Assembly: GCA_963802575.1 (NCBI GenBank) | Contig: CAWDJF010000009.1 | Coordinates: 248,001 to 312,000, forward strand | Source: DATFTE01 sp963802575 | GTDB taxonomy: Bacteria > Acidobacteriota > Terriglobia > Terriglobales > Acidobacteriaceae | Direction of reading: 5' to 3' | DNA: 64,000 nt | Shown here: positions 9,892 to 18,073 of the stretch, in pieces | Layout: the number at the start of each line of letters is the position of its first letter | How positions within the stretch are numbered: the stretch's first letter is position 1 | Position numbers and translations under genes: made by a program | Notes under the pieces: model-generated | The model's database searches: none | Told to the model about the DNA's origin: nothing | Seen by the model: the letters and a program-made list of their open reading frames with translations, nothing else

Positions 9892-9970
9892 GTCATTCCG
9901 AGCAACGCGAGGAATCTGCAGTTTGCTCGCGCGGACAGAAATGCAGATTCCTCGCGTTGCTCGGAATGAC
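9892..9970. repeat. Perfect 29-bp inverted repeat (GTCATTCCGAG family)
   Basis: The arms at 9892-9920 and 9942-9970 are exact reverse complements (outer end GTCATTCCGAGCAACGCGAG) around a 21-base loop. Related, less perfect copies lie at 15301-15379, with half copies at 10341-10371 and 33078-33120. As RNA it would form a very stable hairpin. No ORF is inside. Confidence 0.9.
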
Positions 9971-10446
9971 AAAGAGTTTAGGGATCGGCATGACGAGGGC
10001 CCGCGGGCGGTCAGACCATCAGGCCAATTTAGTATATCTTTAAGATATTTGTAGATCAGGAGGTATTCTGACGCCCCCGGATTGTCGGTTGAGTAAATTC
10101 ATCGACCCCTCTCCCAGAATGCGCTCCTAGGTGCCTTAAAATCGATTCTAAAGGTATTCTACGCGACGCTGAGAGCCGTGAATTCGCCTTGGAATATGCT
10201 TCTACCGGTTTTCAACAACTTAGCTGGGAGAGAACCGGGGAGTGCCAAAATGGGAGGGTTTCCTCCGCGAGAACAGATTGTCGTGGCCGGCGGGACGCCG
10301 GCGCTACTTTGCCATCGTGCTTTGCCCGCGCGAGCAGAAAGGCGGATTCCTCGTTTTGCGCGGAATGACAATTCTTGACCCCTAAGCGTTTGTGAGGTGG
10401 TGAGACGCGGGCGAGGGCGCCCGCGCCACATTGGGGGCACCATGAA
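9971..10446. other. Spacer without a gene between pfkA and the SH3 lipoprotein
   Basis: No plausible coding frame. It contains a GCCGGCGGGACGCCGGC hairpin at about 10284-10306 (near-copy in reverse orientation at 27838-27863), half of the GTCATTCCGAG element at 10341-10371, and a GCGGGCGAGGGCGCCCGC repeat at 10401-10433. The AT-rich bases 10025-10060 (TATATCTTTAAGATATTT) stand out and could be promoter DNA for the lipoprotein gene. I see nothing else in it. Confidence 0.6.
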
Positions 10447-11508
10447 TTAGTCACCGAAGGTGATGCCTACGGCGCGGGCGGCGCGTACCAGTTCCCCGTT
10501 CGGATCAACAGATTTCATCTGGCCGATGGCGTCGGCGATGTCGACTGACGTGATCTTCTCTTGTTGCAGGCAGACCATGCGGCCGAATTTTGCTTCGGCG
10601 ATGAGATCTACGGCGGCGACTCCAAAGCGTGTGGCTAGCACGCGATCGAAGGGAGTGGGCGAGCCTCCGCGCTGGATGTGGCCGAGCACGCTGACCCGCA
10701 CCTCTTTGTGGGCGGTGAGGGCGATGGCGTCCCCGATCAGGTTGCCGACGCTGCCTCCGCGGGAGAGCTGCTTGAGTTCTTGCGGAAGCTTGATGCCTTC
10801 GGCGACCACGACGATGGTGAAGCGCTTGCCGTAGCCTTCGCGCTGGTGAACGTAGTTGCAGATTTTGTCGACGGTAAATTCGATTTCCGGAATGAGGATG
10901 ACGTGCGCGCCTCCGGCGATGCCGGCGTGGAGGGCGATCCATCCCGCGTCACGTCCCATGACCTCGACCACCATGATGCGGTGATGCGATTCGGCCGTGG
11001 TGTGAATTTTGTCGACGGCGTCGGTCGCGGTGTGGACGGCGGTGTCGAATCCGAAAGTGAGTTCCGTGGCGCAGAGATCGTTGTCGATGGTCTTCGGTAC
11101 GCCGACGATGTTCATGCCTTTGCGGAAAAGCTCTAGAGCAATTTTCTGCGAGCCGTCGCCGCCGATGGAGATGACCGCGTCGATGCCGAGCTTCGCGGCA
11201 TTGGCAATGACGTCGCCGGAGATGTCACGAATGACGTCTTTGCCGTTCTCGCAGGTTTTGTAGCAGAAAGGATTGCCGCGGTTGGTGGTGCCGAGGATGG
11301 TGCCTCCGCGAGGCAGAATGCCGCTGACGTCTTTGAAAGTGAGTTCGCGGGAGCGTTCAGGCCAGATGAGTCCATCGAAGCCGTCGGGGATGCCGATGAC
11401 CTTCCATTGGTACTTGAGGATGGCGGATTTGACGGCGGCGCGGATCACCGCGTTGAGGCCGGGGGCGTCGCCGCCTCCGGTACAGATGCCGATGCTGCGG
11501 ATGGTCAT
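10447..11508 (-). CDS. pfkA: 6-phosphofructokinase (predicted ATP-dependent, PPi-type lineage)
   Basis: Glycolytic enzyme phosphorylating fructose 6-phosphate, 353 aa. The nucleotide-binding start CTGGGDAPGLNAVIR is at residues 9-23, GGDGS at 116-120, PKTIDND (catalytic Asp) at 138-144, and the substrate-site MGRDAGWIALHAG follows. The key positions are Gly in GGDGS, which predicts ATP use (PPi enzymes have Asp), and Lys in PKTIDND, which is typical of the PPi-PFK branch. That combination is known in ATP-using members of the PPi-type lineage, so ATP is predicted but not certain. The gene stands alone; a repeat-derived inverted structure begins 12 bases before its ATG, so its promoter must lie in or beyond that structure. 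Confidence 0.93.
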   Translation of the reverse strand: MTIRSIGICTGGGDAPGLNAVIRAAVKSAILKYQWKVIGIPDGFDGLIWPERSRELTFKDVSGILPRGGTILGTTNRGNPFCYKTCENGKDVIRDISGDVIANAAKLGIDAVISIGGDGSQKIALELFRKGMNIVGVPKTIDNDLCATELTFGFDTAVHTATDAVDKIHTTAESHHRIMVVEVMGRDAGWIALHAGIAGGAHVILIPEIEFTVDKICNYVHQREGYGKRFTIVVVAEGIKLPQELKQLSRGGSVGNLIGDAIALTAHKEVRVSVLGHIQRGGSPTPFDRVLATRFGVAAVDLIAEAKFGRMVCLQQEKITSVDIADAIGQMKSVDPNGELVRAARAVGITFGD

Positions 11509-11519
11509 AGCTTCTCGCT

Positions 11520-11657
11520 GGTTCGTATCAGGGCATCGCTTCAGCGATGCCGTTTCCGGCGATCGCGATTCGCCTTCAGGCGCTGGTCGCAGCGGCTAAA
11601 GCCGGCCTTGAAACGTCTCTGGTTCGGTATGGCTGAAGCCATACCCTGATACGAACC
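11520..11657. repeat. Inverted element with nested CTGAAG/CTTCAG hairpins
   Basis: Perfect 14-bp ends (GGTTCGTATCAGGG at 11520-11533, its complement at 11644-11657) enclose at least two smaller hairpins: GGCATCGCTTCAGCGATGCC (11532-11551) and GGTATGGCTGAAGCCATACC (11626-11645). It has no coding capacity. The build resembles a cluster of REP-like palindromes or a tiny MITE. Confidence 0.8.
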
Positions 11658-11935
11658 AAGAGGCGTACGCGCAGGGCGCTGCCGGTTCACGCCAGATCCT
11701 TCGCCCTTTCGGGCTCAGGATGACGTCGCCGAAGGATGGGTCGTCCTCACACTCCGGTTTCTGACGTCAGGCGGCGGGGACGCAGGCCCCACACTCGTTC
11801 CAGAAGCCCCGCTTCTCGCGGCGTGCGCGAGAAATGGGGCGTCCGGTTTCATCATTCAGGGTAGCGCGTGCGTTGAGAATAGCCTGTGACGGCGGACACA
11901 GGAACATCACGGGTGGTCGTAGGGAGAAGTGAAAC

Positions 11936-11957
11936 GGGGGGCGCTGAAGCGCCCCCC
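11936..11957 (-). terminator. Hairpin terminator candidate downstream of the Ig-like lipoprotein
   Basis: A nine-pair stem GGGGGGCGC/GCGCCCCCC with a four-base loop begins 23 bases after the lipoprotein stop. On the minus strand it is followed only by GTTTCACTT, so the U-tract is weak. Its centre (GCTGAAGC) matches the repeat hairpins at 11532, 11626 and 16921. Confidence 0.6.
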
Positions 11958-11980
11958 GGATTTGGAATCACATGCGGAGT

Positions 11981-12631
11981 CTAGTTAACGGTGAGTGTGA
12001 TCGAGTTCATAAAGGTGGTGTTACCGGAATAAGTAGCCGTGATCTTATATGTCCCGGTCAGAGTTGAACTGAGGACCGACACTGTCGCCGGACTGGTTTG
12101 AGTCGTGATACTGATTCCCGGCGGAGTGTTGCCGCTACTGTCTGTCACTTGCCAGGTTACGGTGGACGTGACATCCACTTGCGTTCCGCCAGCTGTCGCC
12201 ATAACCGTCAATTGGCTTGAATTTCCGCGGGCAATCGTCAAGCTGGTCGGTTGGATCATGATCGAAGTCACATTGTTCAACGTGACCGTCACTGTGCTAG
12301 TACCGCTTTGGGCTGAGGCGGAGGCGGTGACCGTCGCGGTACCGGAGCTTGCCCCCGTGACCCTTCCACCGGAGGTGATCGGCGCCACGTTCGTGTCGTC
12401 GCTCGACCAGAAGACGCCGCTGGTCAGAGTCTTAGTGCTGCCATCGTCGTAGGTTCCGATGGCGCTCATCTGCAGAGTTGTCCCCTGCTGGATGTTTGGA
12501 CTCTGCGGCCCGACGGTGAGGCCGGTCAAAACTGGATTCTGGAAAAAGCCGGTGCAGCCGACGCCCACCGCGAAAAACATGAGGACGGTAAATCCAGCCA
12601 GAAGTTGAAGCTTGCGTTTGTTGCTTGGCAT
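11981..12631 (-). CDS. Ig-like (BIG2) domain lipoprotein
   Basis: Predicted secreted lipoprotein of 216 aa. The N-terminus has a basic start, a hydrophobic run and a lipobox-like VGVGC at residues 22-26. Two bacterial Ig-like units follow: about 35-115 (LTGLTVGPQSPNIQQGTTLQ to GTSTVTVTL), with the BIG2 signature A.GTYDDGSTKTLT, W.S, V..GRVTGASSGTATVTA, and about 118-216 (ITIARGNSSQLTV to SITLTVN). It is rich in Ser/Thr. Such proteins are abundant in acidobacteria and usually lie on the cell surface; no specific function is known. A strong hairpin follows the gene. Confidence 0.8.
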   Translation of the reverse strand: MPSNKRKLQLLAGFTVLMFFAVGVGCTGFFQNPVLTGLTVGPQSPNIQQGTTLQMSAIGTYDDGSTKTLTSGVFWSSDDTNVAPITSGGRVTGASSGTATVTASASAQSGTSTVTVTLNNVTSIMIQPTSLTIARGNSSQLTVMATAGGTQVDVTSTVTWQVTDSSGNTPPGISITTQTSPATVSVLSSTLTGTYKITATYSGNTTFMNSITLTVN

Positions 12632-13144
12632 CAGTGTAAGACCCCGGACGAGCCACTTTGGCGGCTCGTTACGGCGCGGTTAAATTGTAGCAGAGAAAAA
12701 TCCTGAATAAGAGGGACGTATCCCCTCATGTACTAAGGATTTTGGCTCTGCGGTGCGCCAAAATGGAAGAACGCGGGTCAGGGGGCGGCTTGCATGTAAA
12801 GTTTTTTGAAGGCGGACGTCGGACCTCCGACTTCGGGAAAAGCTATTGACCGCAAAGAGCGCAAAGGGCACTAAGAAATTCTCGTGAGAATTCCCTTCCG
12901 GACCTTCGGTGGCATTGACAAACACGGGGTCTTTCGACTGCGGCGTCGCTCGCTCCGCTCGCGACGCCTCCGCTCAAGATGACAGTTTCAGACCTCGGAC
13001 TTCGGACCTCAGACCCTGGACGTTCGCAGCGCAACTGTAGGCTCACTTTATTGTGAGGGCTGAGGCCGACGCCTGATGCCTGACGCCCGAGGTCTGACGT
13101 CTGAGGTCCGGTTCTTGTACTCTATTTTCAGCCGTCCTATACGC
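12632..13144. other. Spacer with repeats between two divergent secreted-protein genes
   Basis: No gene is supported. It contains GACCTC/GACTTC repeat tracts at about 12816-12838, 12986-13022 and 13068-13112, a CGCAAAGAGCGCAAAGG repeat at 12850-12866, and a CTCCGCTCAAGATGACAG half-repeat at 12968-12985. Coding-looking extension upstream of the M28 peptidase start is repeat DNA. Confidence 0.55.
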
Positions 13145-14596
13145 ATGCACAAAAAGTCTTTCCGTCTCTTGGTGGTCTTCTTCTCTGTGCTCTTCTTCGC
13201 TTCTTTTCTTCTTGGGCAAGCATCGCCGGCGGCGCGGACTGGGGTGGTGCATCATCCGCGGGCGGCTGGTCCCAGCGTTTGCTCCGATTGCATTCGGGCG
13301 CATGAAGACTTTCTGGCTTCGGATGCTTTGAATGGGCGCGGCAGCGCTACGCATGACGAATTGTTGGCGGCTACCTACATCGCTTCTGAACTCGAGCAGT
13401 ATGGTGTGGCTCCATTGGGCGACGAGGGCGGATATCTGCAGAAAGTGACACTGGAAAAGAGGAAGCCGGCGTCGGCTCCGGAGCTGAGCTTTACCTCGGC
13501 GGACGGCGCGACGGTGACGTGGAAGCATGGGGTTGAGTTTCTGGTCCGCGAGAACGAGAAGACTGAGGCGAGCGGGCCTCTGCAGAAATTGCAGAGTGGA
13601 GCGGCGGTCGAGAAAGGGGCGTTTGTGCTGCTGACAAATGGCGGCGGGCGCGTGAGCGAGGAAGATTTCAAGAAAGCGACTGACGGTGGAGCGGCGGCGA
13701 TTTTGGCTCCGGCATCGGCGCGCTCTAAGGCGCACTGGGATGTGGTCGCCAAGCGGTTCTTCGATGGCACGATTCAGTTGCCTGGCGAACCCAGCGCAAT
13801 GGAAGGAGGAGCGACGACGATGCTGATTTTGAGCGACGATGCGCTGGCGCAGCTGGCGAAGATGGCGGATGGGACGGTCCTGCATTTGAGCGCTCCGATG
13901 GCCGAGGCGGAGAAAATTTCGACCTGGAATGTGCTGGGCGTGATCCGCGGGAGCGATCCTTCGCTGCAGAAGAAGGCCGTATTGTTTTCGGCGCATCTGG
14001 ATCATCTGGGTGTGGGGGCTCCGGTGAATGGAGACAGCATTTATAACGGCGCCGACGATGATGCGTCGGGCGTGACGGCGGTGCTGGAGTTGGCGCGGGT
14101 GCTGGGGTCGGGGGCGCGTCCACGGCGCACGGTTTTGTTTGCGCTCTTTGGCAGCGAGGAGTTGGGGGGATTGGGATCGCAGTATTTTCGCGAGCATCCG
14201 CCGGTGCCGTTAACGGAGATTGCGGCGAACCTGGAGTTTGAAATGATTGGGCGTCCGGATGCGGCGGTGAAGCCCGACCAGTTGTGGCTCACGGGATGGG
14301 AGCGGTCGAACTTGGGTCCGACGCTGGCGATGCATGGCGCGAAGCTGGTGGGGGATCCGCATCCGAAAGAGAATTTCTTCATGCGCTCGGACAATTACGA
14401 ACTGGCACTAAAGGGCGTGGTGGCGCAGACGATTTCCAGTTATGGGCTGCATGCGGACTATCACCAGCCGGGAGATGACGTGGCGCATCTGGATTTCAGG
14501 CACATGGATCAGGCGATTGGGTCGCTGCTGGGGCCGGTGGAGTGGCTGGTGAATTCTTCTTTCGTGCCGGAGTGGGTGAAGGGGGGAAGACCCTAG
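13145..14596 (+). CDS. Secreted M28 family metallopeptidase (aminopeptidase-like)
   Basis: Zinc exopeptidase of 483 aa. I start at the ATG at 13145, which begins the signal peptide MHKKSFRLLVVFFSVLFFAS; the open frame further upstream is repeat sequence. A PA-like insert lies at about residues 125-235 (FVLLTNGGGRVSEEDFKKA). The M28 catalytic core follows, with the di-zinc ligands visible in order: SAHLDHLGVG (His), NGADDDASGVTAVLELAR (bridging Asp), FGSEELGGLGSQYF (Glu catalytic and Glu ligand), EMIGRPD (Asp) and ADYHQPGDDVAHLDF (His). The protein probably acts outside the cytoplasmic membrane in peptide scavenging. It is a single gene. Confidence 0.92.
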   Translation: MHKKSFRLLVVFFSVLFFASFLLGQASPAARTGVVHHPRAAGPSVCSDCIRAHEDFLASDALNGRGSATHDELLAATYIASELEQYGVAPLGDEGGYLQKVTLEKRKPASAPELSFTSADGATVTWKHGVEFLVRENEKTEASGPLQKLQSGAAVEKGAFVLLTNGGGRVSEEDFKKATDGGAAAILAPASARSKAHWDVVAKRFFDGTIQLPGEPSAMEGGATTMLILSDDALAQLAKMADGTVLHLSAPMAEAEKISTWNVLGVIRGSDPSLQKKAVLFSAHLDHLGVGAPVNGDSIYNGADDDASGVTAVLELARVLGSGARPRRTVLFALFGSEELGGLGSQYFREHPPVPLTEIAANLEFEMIGRPDAAVKPDQLWLTGWERSNLGPTLAMHGAKLVGDPHPKENFFMRSDNYELALKGVVAQTISSYGLHADYHQPGDDVAHLDFRHMDQAIGSLLGPVEWLVNSSFVPEWVKGGRP

Positions 14597-14769
14597 TCGT
14601 TGGTCGTTCGTCGTTGGCCCACTCTTGGCTAGCGTGTGCCGGAGCAACCGTCACATTATCTGGTTAGACGCGGGCGAGGGCGCCCGCGCCACATATTCTG
14701 ATCCGCTCAAGATGACAGAATTGGGTTGGTTTTGATTTTGGCGAACGACCAACGACGACCGACCAACGA
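14597..14769. repeat. Repeat island: inverted TCGTTGGTC arms around a GCGGGCGAGGGCGCCCGC unit
   Basis: TCGTTGGTCGTTCGTCGTTG at 14597-14616 is mirrored by CGAACGACCAACGACGACCG at about 14743-14762. Between them sits the GACGCGGGCGAGGGCGCCCG repeat (14667-14686) and a CCGCTCAAGATGACAG fragment. The whole spacer is repeat DNA; the downstream and upstream genes converge on it. Confidence 0.7.
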
Positions 14770-15204
14770 CTAATGGCTTCTTTTCGCTCTCGCGATGCGA
14801 TCGTCGATGGGCTTGCGTCCGGCGAAGCCTTCGCTGACGTTGTGCCAGTGGGTGATGCCTTTTTCACCCAGCTTCCAGCAGAGGAGGACGATACGTCCTT
14901 CGACCTCGCAGGGGAAATCCAGCAGGCCAATATCTAAATCTTTCACTTGAACGCCGATGGCATCGATTTCCGCGACGGCGTCTTTGACCTTCTGGATGGT
15001 CTTCTCTCGCTCGGCTTTGCGGCGGGCGAGGGCGACGATGTTGATGAAGAGGCCTCCGCTGAGGAAGACGCGATGAGCGAGATCTTGCAGTTCACTGTCG
15101 ACGGACTCGATCAGCTTCTTGCCGTCGATGGCGGTGCGCAATAGGGATTCGAGCGTGGGCAAAAGAGTTTGCGCTTCCGGGAGGGTAAACGTGCGATCGG
15201 ACAT
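14770..15204 (-). CDS. DUF2203 family protein
   Basis: Cytosolic protein of 144 aa. The N-terminal half is a helical hairpin (FTLPEAQTLLPTLESLLRTA, then a long charged helix AEREKTIQKVKDAVAEIDA). The C-terminal half carries the DUF2203 signature: GLLDFPCEVEGR, LLCWKLGEKGITHWH, EGFAGRKPID. The conserved C, W, H, H and R suggest a ligand site, but no function is established. The family is common in Acidobacteriota and Firmicutes. It is monocistronic, framed by repeat islands on both sides. Confidence 0.85.
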   Translation of the reverse strand: MSDRTFTLPEAQTLLPTLESLLRTAIDGKKLIESVDSELQDLAHRVFLSGGLFINIVALARRKAEREKTIQKVKDAVAEIDAIGVQVKDLDIGLLDFPCEVEGRIVLLCWKLGEKGITHWHNVSEGFAGRKPIDDRIARAKRSH

Positions 15205-15488
15205 AAGGGTATGCAGCTATTCTAAATCAGTCGTTGGTCGTTCGTCGTTGGTCGTGGGCAAAACCCTGACCTCAGACCTCAGACCTCAGCAACCCCCTTT
15301 GTCATTCCGAGGAACGCGAGGAATCTGCAGTTTTGCTGGTGCCGGCAGAATACAGATTCCTCGCTGCGCTCGGAATGACAAGATTTTAGAGGAGCGGAGA
15401 GTACAGGGGCGTTCTCTCATTGGTGAGACGCGGGCGGGGCGCCCGCGCCACATTGTTTGGCCAACGACCAACGACTACCGACCGACGA
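15205..15488. repeat. Nested repeat island (four repeat families)
   Basis: From left: a TCGTTGGTCGTTCGTCGTTG arm (15230-15255), ACCTCAGACCTCAGACCTCA (15270-15289), an imperfect GTCATTCCGAG inverted repeat (15301-15379), a GAGACGCGGGCGGGGCGCCC unit (15425-15444), then the inverse arm CCAACGACCAACGACTACCG (15462-15481). The outer arms are inverted copies. No gene lies inside, although it separates DUF2203 from nadA. Confidence 0.75.
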
Positions 15489-16601
15489 CTAAGAGATTTC
15501 CAGCATGCGGTCTAGCGCTACTTTGGCCCAGTGTTTTACGTCGTCTTTGACTTTGATTTGGTTCACGATGTTGCCTTCGGCCAGATTCTCGAGGGCCCAG
15601 CACAGGTGTTGCGGGGAGATGCGGAACATGGTGGTGCAGAGGCATCCAGAGTCGTTGAGGGTGATGACGCGCTTTCCCTCGTTCGCGAATTCTTTCCCCA
15701 TGCGATTGACTAAGTGAATCTCGGTGCCTACGGCGAACATGGTTCCCGATGGAGCCTGGCGGATCATCTTCAGCAGGCCTTCGGTCGAGCCGATGCCGTC
15801 GGCTTTCTGGCAAACTTCAAGGCGGCATTCGGGATGAACGATGACTTTGATCCCGGGATATTTCGCGCGGACGTCGTCGACGTGTTCGGGGAGAAAACGC
15901 TGATGCACCGAGCAGTGGCCCTTCCAGAGAATGATTTTGGCTTTCTTCAAGCGATCGGGTGTGACGCCGCCGTTGATCAGATAGGGATCCCAGACGACCA
16001 TTTCGTTGAGCGGGATGCCCATGGCGAATCCCGAATTGCGGCCGAGGTGTTGATCGGGGAGAAAGAGAATCTTTTCGTTTTTCGCGAAGCCCCAGTTGAA
16101 AGAAGCTCCGGCGTTGGATGAGGTGCAGACGACGCCTCCGCGCTCTCCGCAGAAAGCTTTGATGGCGGCGGTTGAATTCATATAGGTGATGGGGGTGATG
16201 CCCTGGCCACCATCGGTTGTCAGGCCGGCGCGGACCAGTTGTTCCCAGCAATCTTCGACTTGGGTAATGTCGGCCATGTCGGCCATGGAGCATCCCGCGT
16301 TGAGGTCGGGAAGAATCGTGACCTGGCCGGGCCGGCTGAGTACGTCGGCGCTTTCGGCCATGAAGTGCACGCCGCAGAAGACGATGTATTTGCCGCCAGC
16401 TTTAGCGGCTTCCTGCGCGAGTTTGTAGGAATCTCCGCGAAAATCGGCGAAGCGGATGACTTCATCGCGCTGATAGTGGTGTCCGAGGACGACGCAATCG
16501 CGGCCCAGCGCTTCGCGGGCGGCGGCGATACGCGCGTCCATGGTGTGGTCTGGTAGGACCAGATAATTTTCGAGACTGCAAAGTTCCGTAGCCGTAGCCA
16601 T
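15489..16601 (-). CDS. nadA: Quinolinate synthase
   Basis: 4Fe-4S enzyme condensing iminoaspartate with dihydroxyacetone phosphate in NAD synthesis, 370 aa. It has the three repeated NadA domains and the cluster cysteines: PDLNAGCSMAD (Cys104), then a VCTSSNAG segment, VHPECRLEVCQKAD, and NDSGCLCTTMFR near the C-terminus. Substrate motifs are GHHYQRDEVI (residues 40-49), FCGVHFMAE and INSTAAI-like YMNSTAAIKA. The start ATG at 16601 has an AGCAGGA site. No nadB or nadC is next to it; the downstream neighbour (DUF2203) is separated by a repeat island, so it is likely transcribed alone. Confidence 0.95.
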   Translation of the reverse strand: MATATELCSLENYLVLPDHTMDARIAAAREALGRDCVVLGHHYQRDEVIRFADFRGDSYKLAQEAAKAGGKYIVFCGVHFMAESADVLSRPGQVTILPDLNAGCSMADMADITQVEDCWEQLVRAGLTTDGGQGITPITYMNSTAAIKAFCGERGGVVCTSSNAGASFNWGFAKNEKILFLPDQHLGRNSGFAMGIPLNEMVVWDPYLINGGVTPDRLKKAKIILWKGHCSVHQRFLPEHVDDVRAKYPGIKVIVHPECRLEVCQKADGIGSTEGLLKMIRQAPSGTMFAVGTEIHLVNRMGKEFANEGKRVITLNDSGCLCTTMFRISPQHLCWALENLAEGNIVNQIKVKDDVKHWAKVALDRMLEIS

Positions 16602-17074
16602 CGTGTCCTGCTTTCAGCTCCAAGCACGGGCAAGCACGCTGTGCGCGCACTCCGCTCGACGCTGGAACGGGGATGTTGAAAGCCTGCATTAGCGGCTGAC
16701 AGCGGATTCACTGCCTTTTCGGGCCCAACCCGCGGGGATGTTGTTGCCGCTTGTACTTTCTTCAATAATTTGGATGCTCAGAGGCCGGGAAAGGGTCGCT
16801 TTTTTTCGACCGTCCGTCACAGCCGGTGGTGACCTGAGTACCCGGAGATATTGTGCACTGGGGATGGGGCGAATGGCAAATGCTAGTGGGAATGAGACTC
16901 GCGGTGACTGGCAAACCTCAGGGGCTGAAGCCCGTCCGGTTCGAAGTTCTTATGGCACGAGTAAAACTCGTGCCCTTCCCGGTTGGTTTTTCGTGGCACA
17001 CGTGGAACTCGTGCCCTTCCCGGTTGGTTTTTCGTGGCACACGTAGAACTCGTGCCGTTCCCGAACATTCCCGA
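16602..17074. other. Spacer with tandem repeats between nadA and the VWFA gene
   Basis: No gene is supported. 16602-16915 is the nadA upstream region with no recognisable motif. From 16921 a GGGGCTGAAGCCCG hairpin, a GGCACGAGTAAAACTCGTGC stem (16954-16974) and a 41-bp tandem array follow. Confidence 0.55.
16917..17057. repeat. 41-bp tandem repeat (two and a bit copies) with hairpin leader
   Basis: The unit starting ACTCGTGCCCTTCCCGGTTG recurs at 16966, 17007 and (partial) 17048, each 41 bases apart and almost identical. Each unit carries GGCACACGTGGAACTCGTGC-type self-complementarity. It ends about 20 bases after the stop of the VWFA gene on the minus strand. Confidence 0.8.
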
Positions 17075-18073
17075 CTAGTAGAAGAAGTGGGCGACGAGTT
17101 CGCGCGGGGCGAAGTATCCGCGACGGCATTGCACTCTGAATGTCGGCTTGTCAGGAATGATTTCGATGGCGCGGAATCCGCCGTCGGACTTGAAGTCGGC
17201 GGGGTGATATCCCATGGCGTACTGGCTGCGCAAAGCTTTTTCGATTTCCGCGAAGCCGTACTTCAGATCTGCTTTGTCGCGCGCCGGAAGAATGTGTCCG
17301 CCGGTGGGTTTGGCGATCGCTTCCATAATGGCGTCGCCCTTCGGATGCTTGGCCTCGAGCAGATCGTTAGTGCTGAGAACGTAGACGATGGCTTCCGCTT
17401 TTTCGGCGGCCGCAATGGCATCGTTCAAGGGGGACTTGCTGGCCGTATCCATGCCGTCGCTAATGAGGATGATGGCCTTGCGGGTGACACCGCCGCTACT
17501 GCGGAGTTTATTGCTGGCGCGAATGACGGCATCGTAGAGCGCGGTGTTTCCCCCCGGGTTCATATGATGAATGGAGCCGGAAAGTTTGCCGACGTCGCCG
17601 GTGGTGTCCTGGATCATATGGACATGCTGGTCAAATCCAACGACAAAAGCTTCGTCTTTGCCCGGTCGAAGGACTTTTTTCAGGAAGGCGCTGGCGGCGT
17701 CTTGCTCGAACTTGAAGCGTCCGCGGATGGAGTCGCTCAAGTCAATGAGGAGAGCGACATGCAACGGCAGATTGCTCTGTTGCTGAAAATACTCGATGGT
17801 TTGCGGCGCCTGATGATTGTCGAGCAACTGGAAGCTGGACTGAGGCAGGTTGCTGATGAAGTGCCCTTTGCCGTCAGTGACGGTGAATACGAGGTTGACG
17901 ACGTCGACTCGCTTGGTGATGGTCAGACCAGTGAATTCCGTTTCGGCGGCAGCAGGGGGAACGTCGTACTGCTTCAAAGCGGCGGAATCTTGAGCAACCG
18001 CGGAAGCAATGCAGAAAAACGAGAAAAAGGCGCAAGCGCAAATAGCAAGTGCATGGTTGCGGTGAACAACCAT
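17075..18073 (-). CDS. Secreted VWFA-domain protein (acidobacterial type)
   Basis: Protein of 332 aa starting at the ATG at 18073, which has GAGGGGG at good spacing; a TTG five codons upstream is weaker. The signal peptide is HALAICACAFFSFFCIASAVAQ. A short N-terminal beta domain (VVNLVFTVTDGKGHFISNLP) is followed by a von Willebrand A fold with an intact MIDAS: ALLIDLSDSIRGR (DxSxS), GGNTALYDAV (Thr) and LISDGMDT (Asp). The domain architecture matches the 'VWFA-related Acidobacterial domain' group known from this phylum, where many paralogues per genome occur. It is probably a metal-dependent surface or periplasmic protein-binding module; the partner is unknown. Confidence 0.88.
   Translation of the reverse strand: MVVHRNHALAICACAFFSFFCIASAVAQDSAALKQYDVPPAAAETEFTGLTITKRVDVVNLVFTVTDGKGHFISNLPQSSFQLLDNHQAPQTIEYFQQQSNLPLHVALLIDLSDSIRGRFKFEQDAASAFLKKVLRPGKDEAFVVGFDQHVHMIQDTTGDVGKLSGSIHHMNPGGNTALYDAVIRASNKLRSSGGVTRKAIILISDGMDTASKSPLNDAIAAAEKAEAIVYVLSTNDLLEAKHPKGDAIMEAIAKPTGGHILPARDKADLKYGFAEIEKALRSQYAMGYHPADFKSDGGFRAIEIIPDKPTFRVQCRRGYFAPRELVAHFFY

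Larger units (their letters stand above)
11509..11980. other. Repeat-filled spacer upstream of pfkA
   Basis: No gene is supported. From the pfkA side it holds a 138-bp inverted element (11520-11657), a half copy of the CCAGATCCTTCGCCC...GGATGACGTC repeat (about 11690-11727), unremarkable GC-rich DNA, and the terminator hairpin of the next gene at 11936-11957. Confidence 0.6.

Noticed and set aside
9796..9972. Upstream extension of the SH3 lipoprotein reading
   Set aside because: The extra codons translate the GTCATTCCGAG and GACCTC repeats; the lipoprotein signal begins at the GTG at 9795.
13043..14197. A 384-codon minus-strand frame opposite the M28 peptidase
   Set aside because: Arg/His/Gln-rich translation with no recognisable motif; the plus-strand peptidase has all zinc ligands. 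It is a shadow.
16966..17056. Tandem 41-bp repeats considered as a CRISPR array
   Set aside because: Units are contiguous with no unique spacers, only about two copies, and no cas gene nearby.
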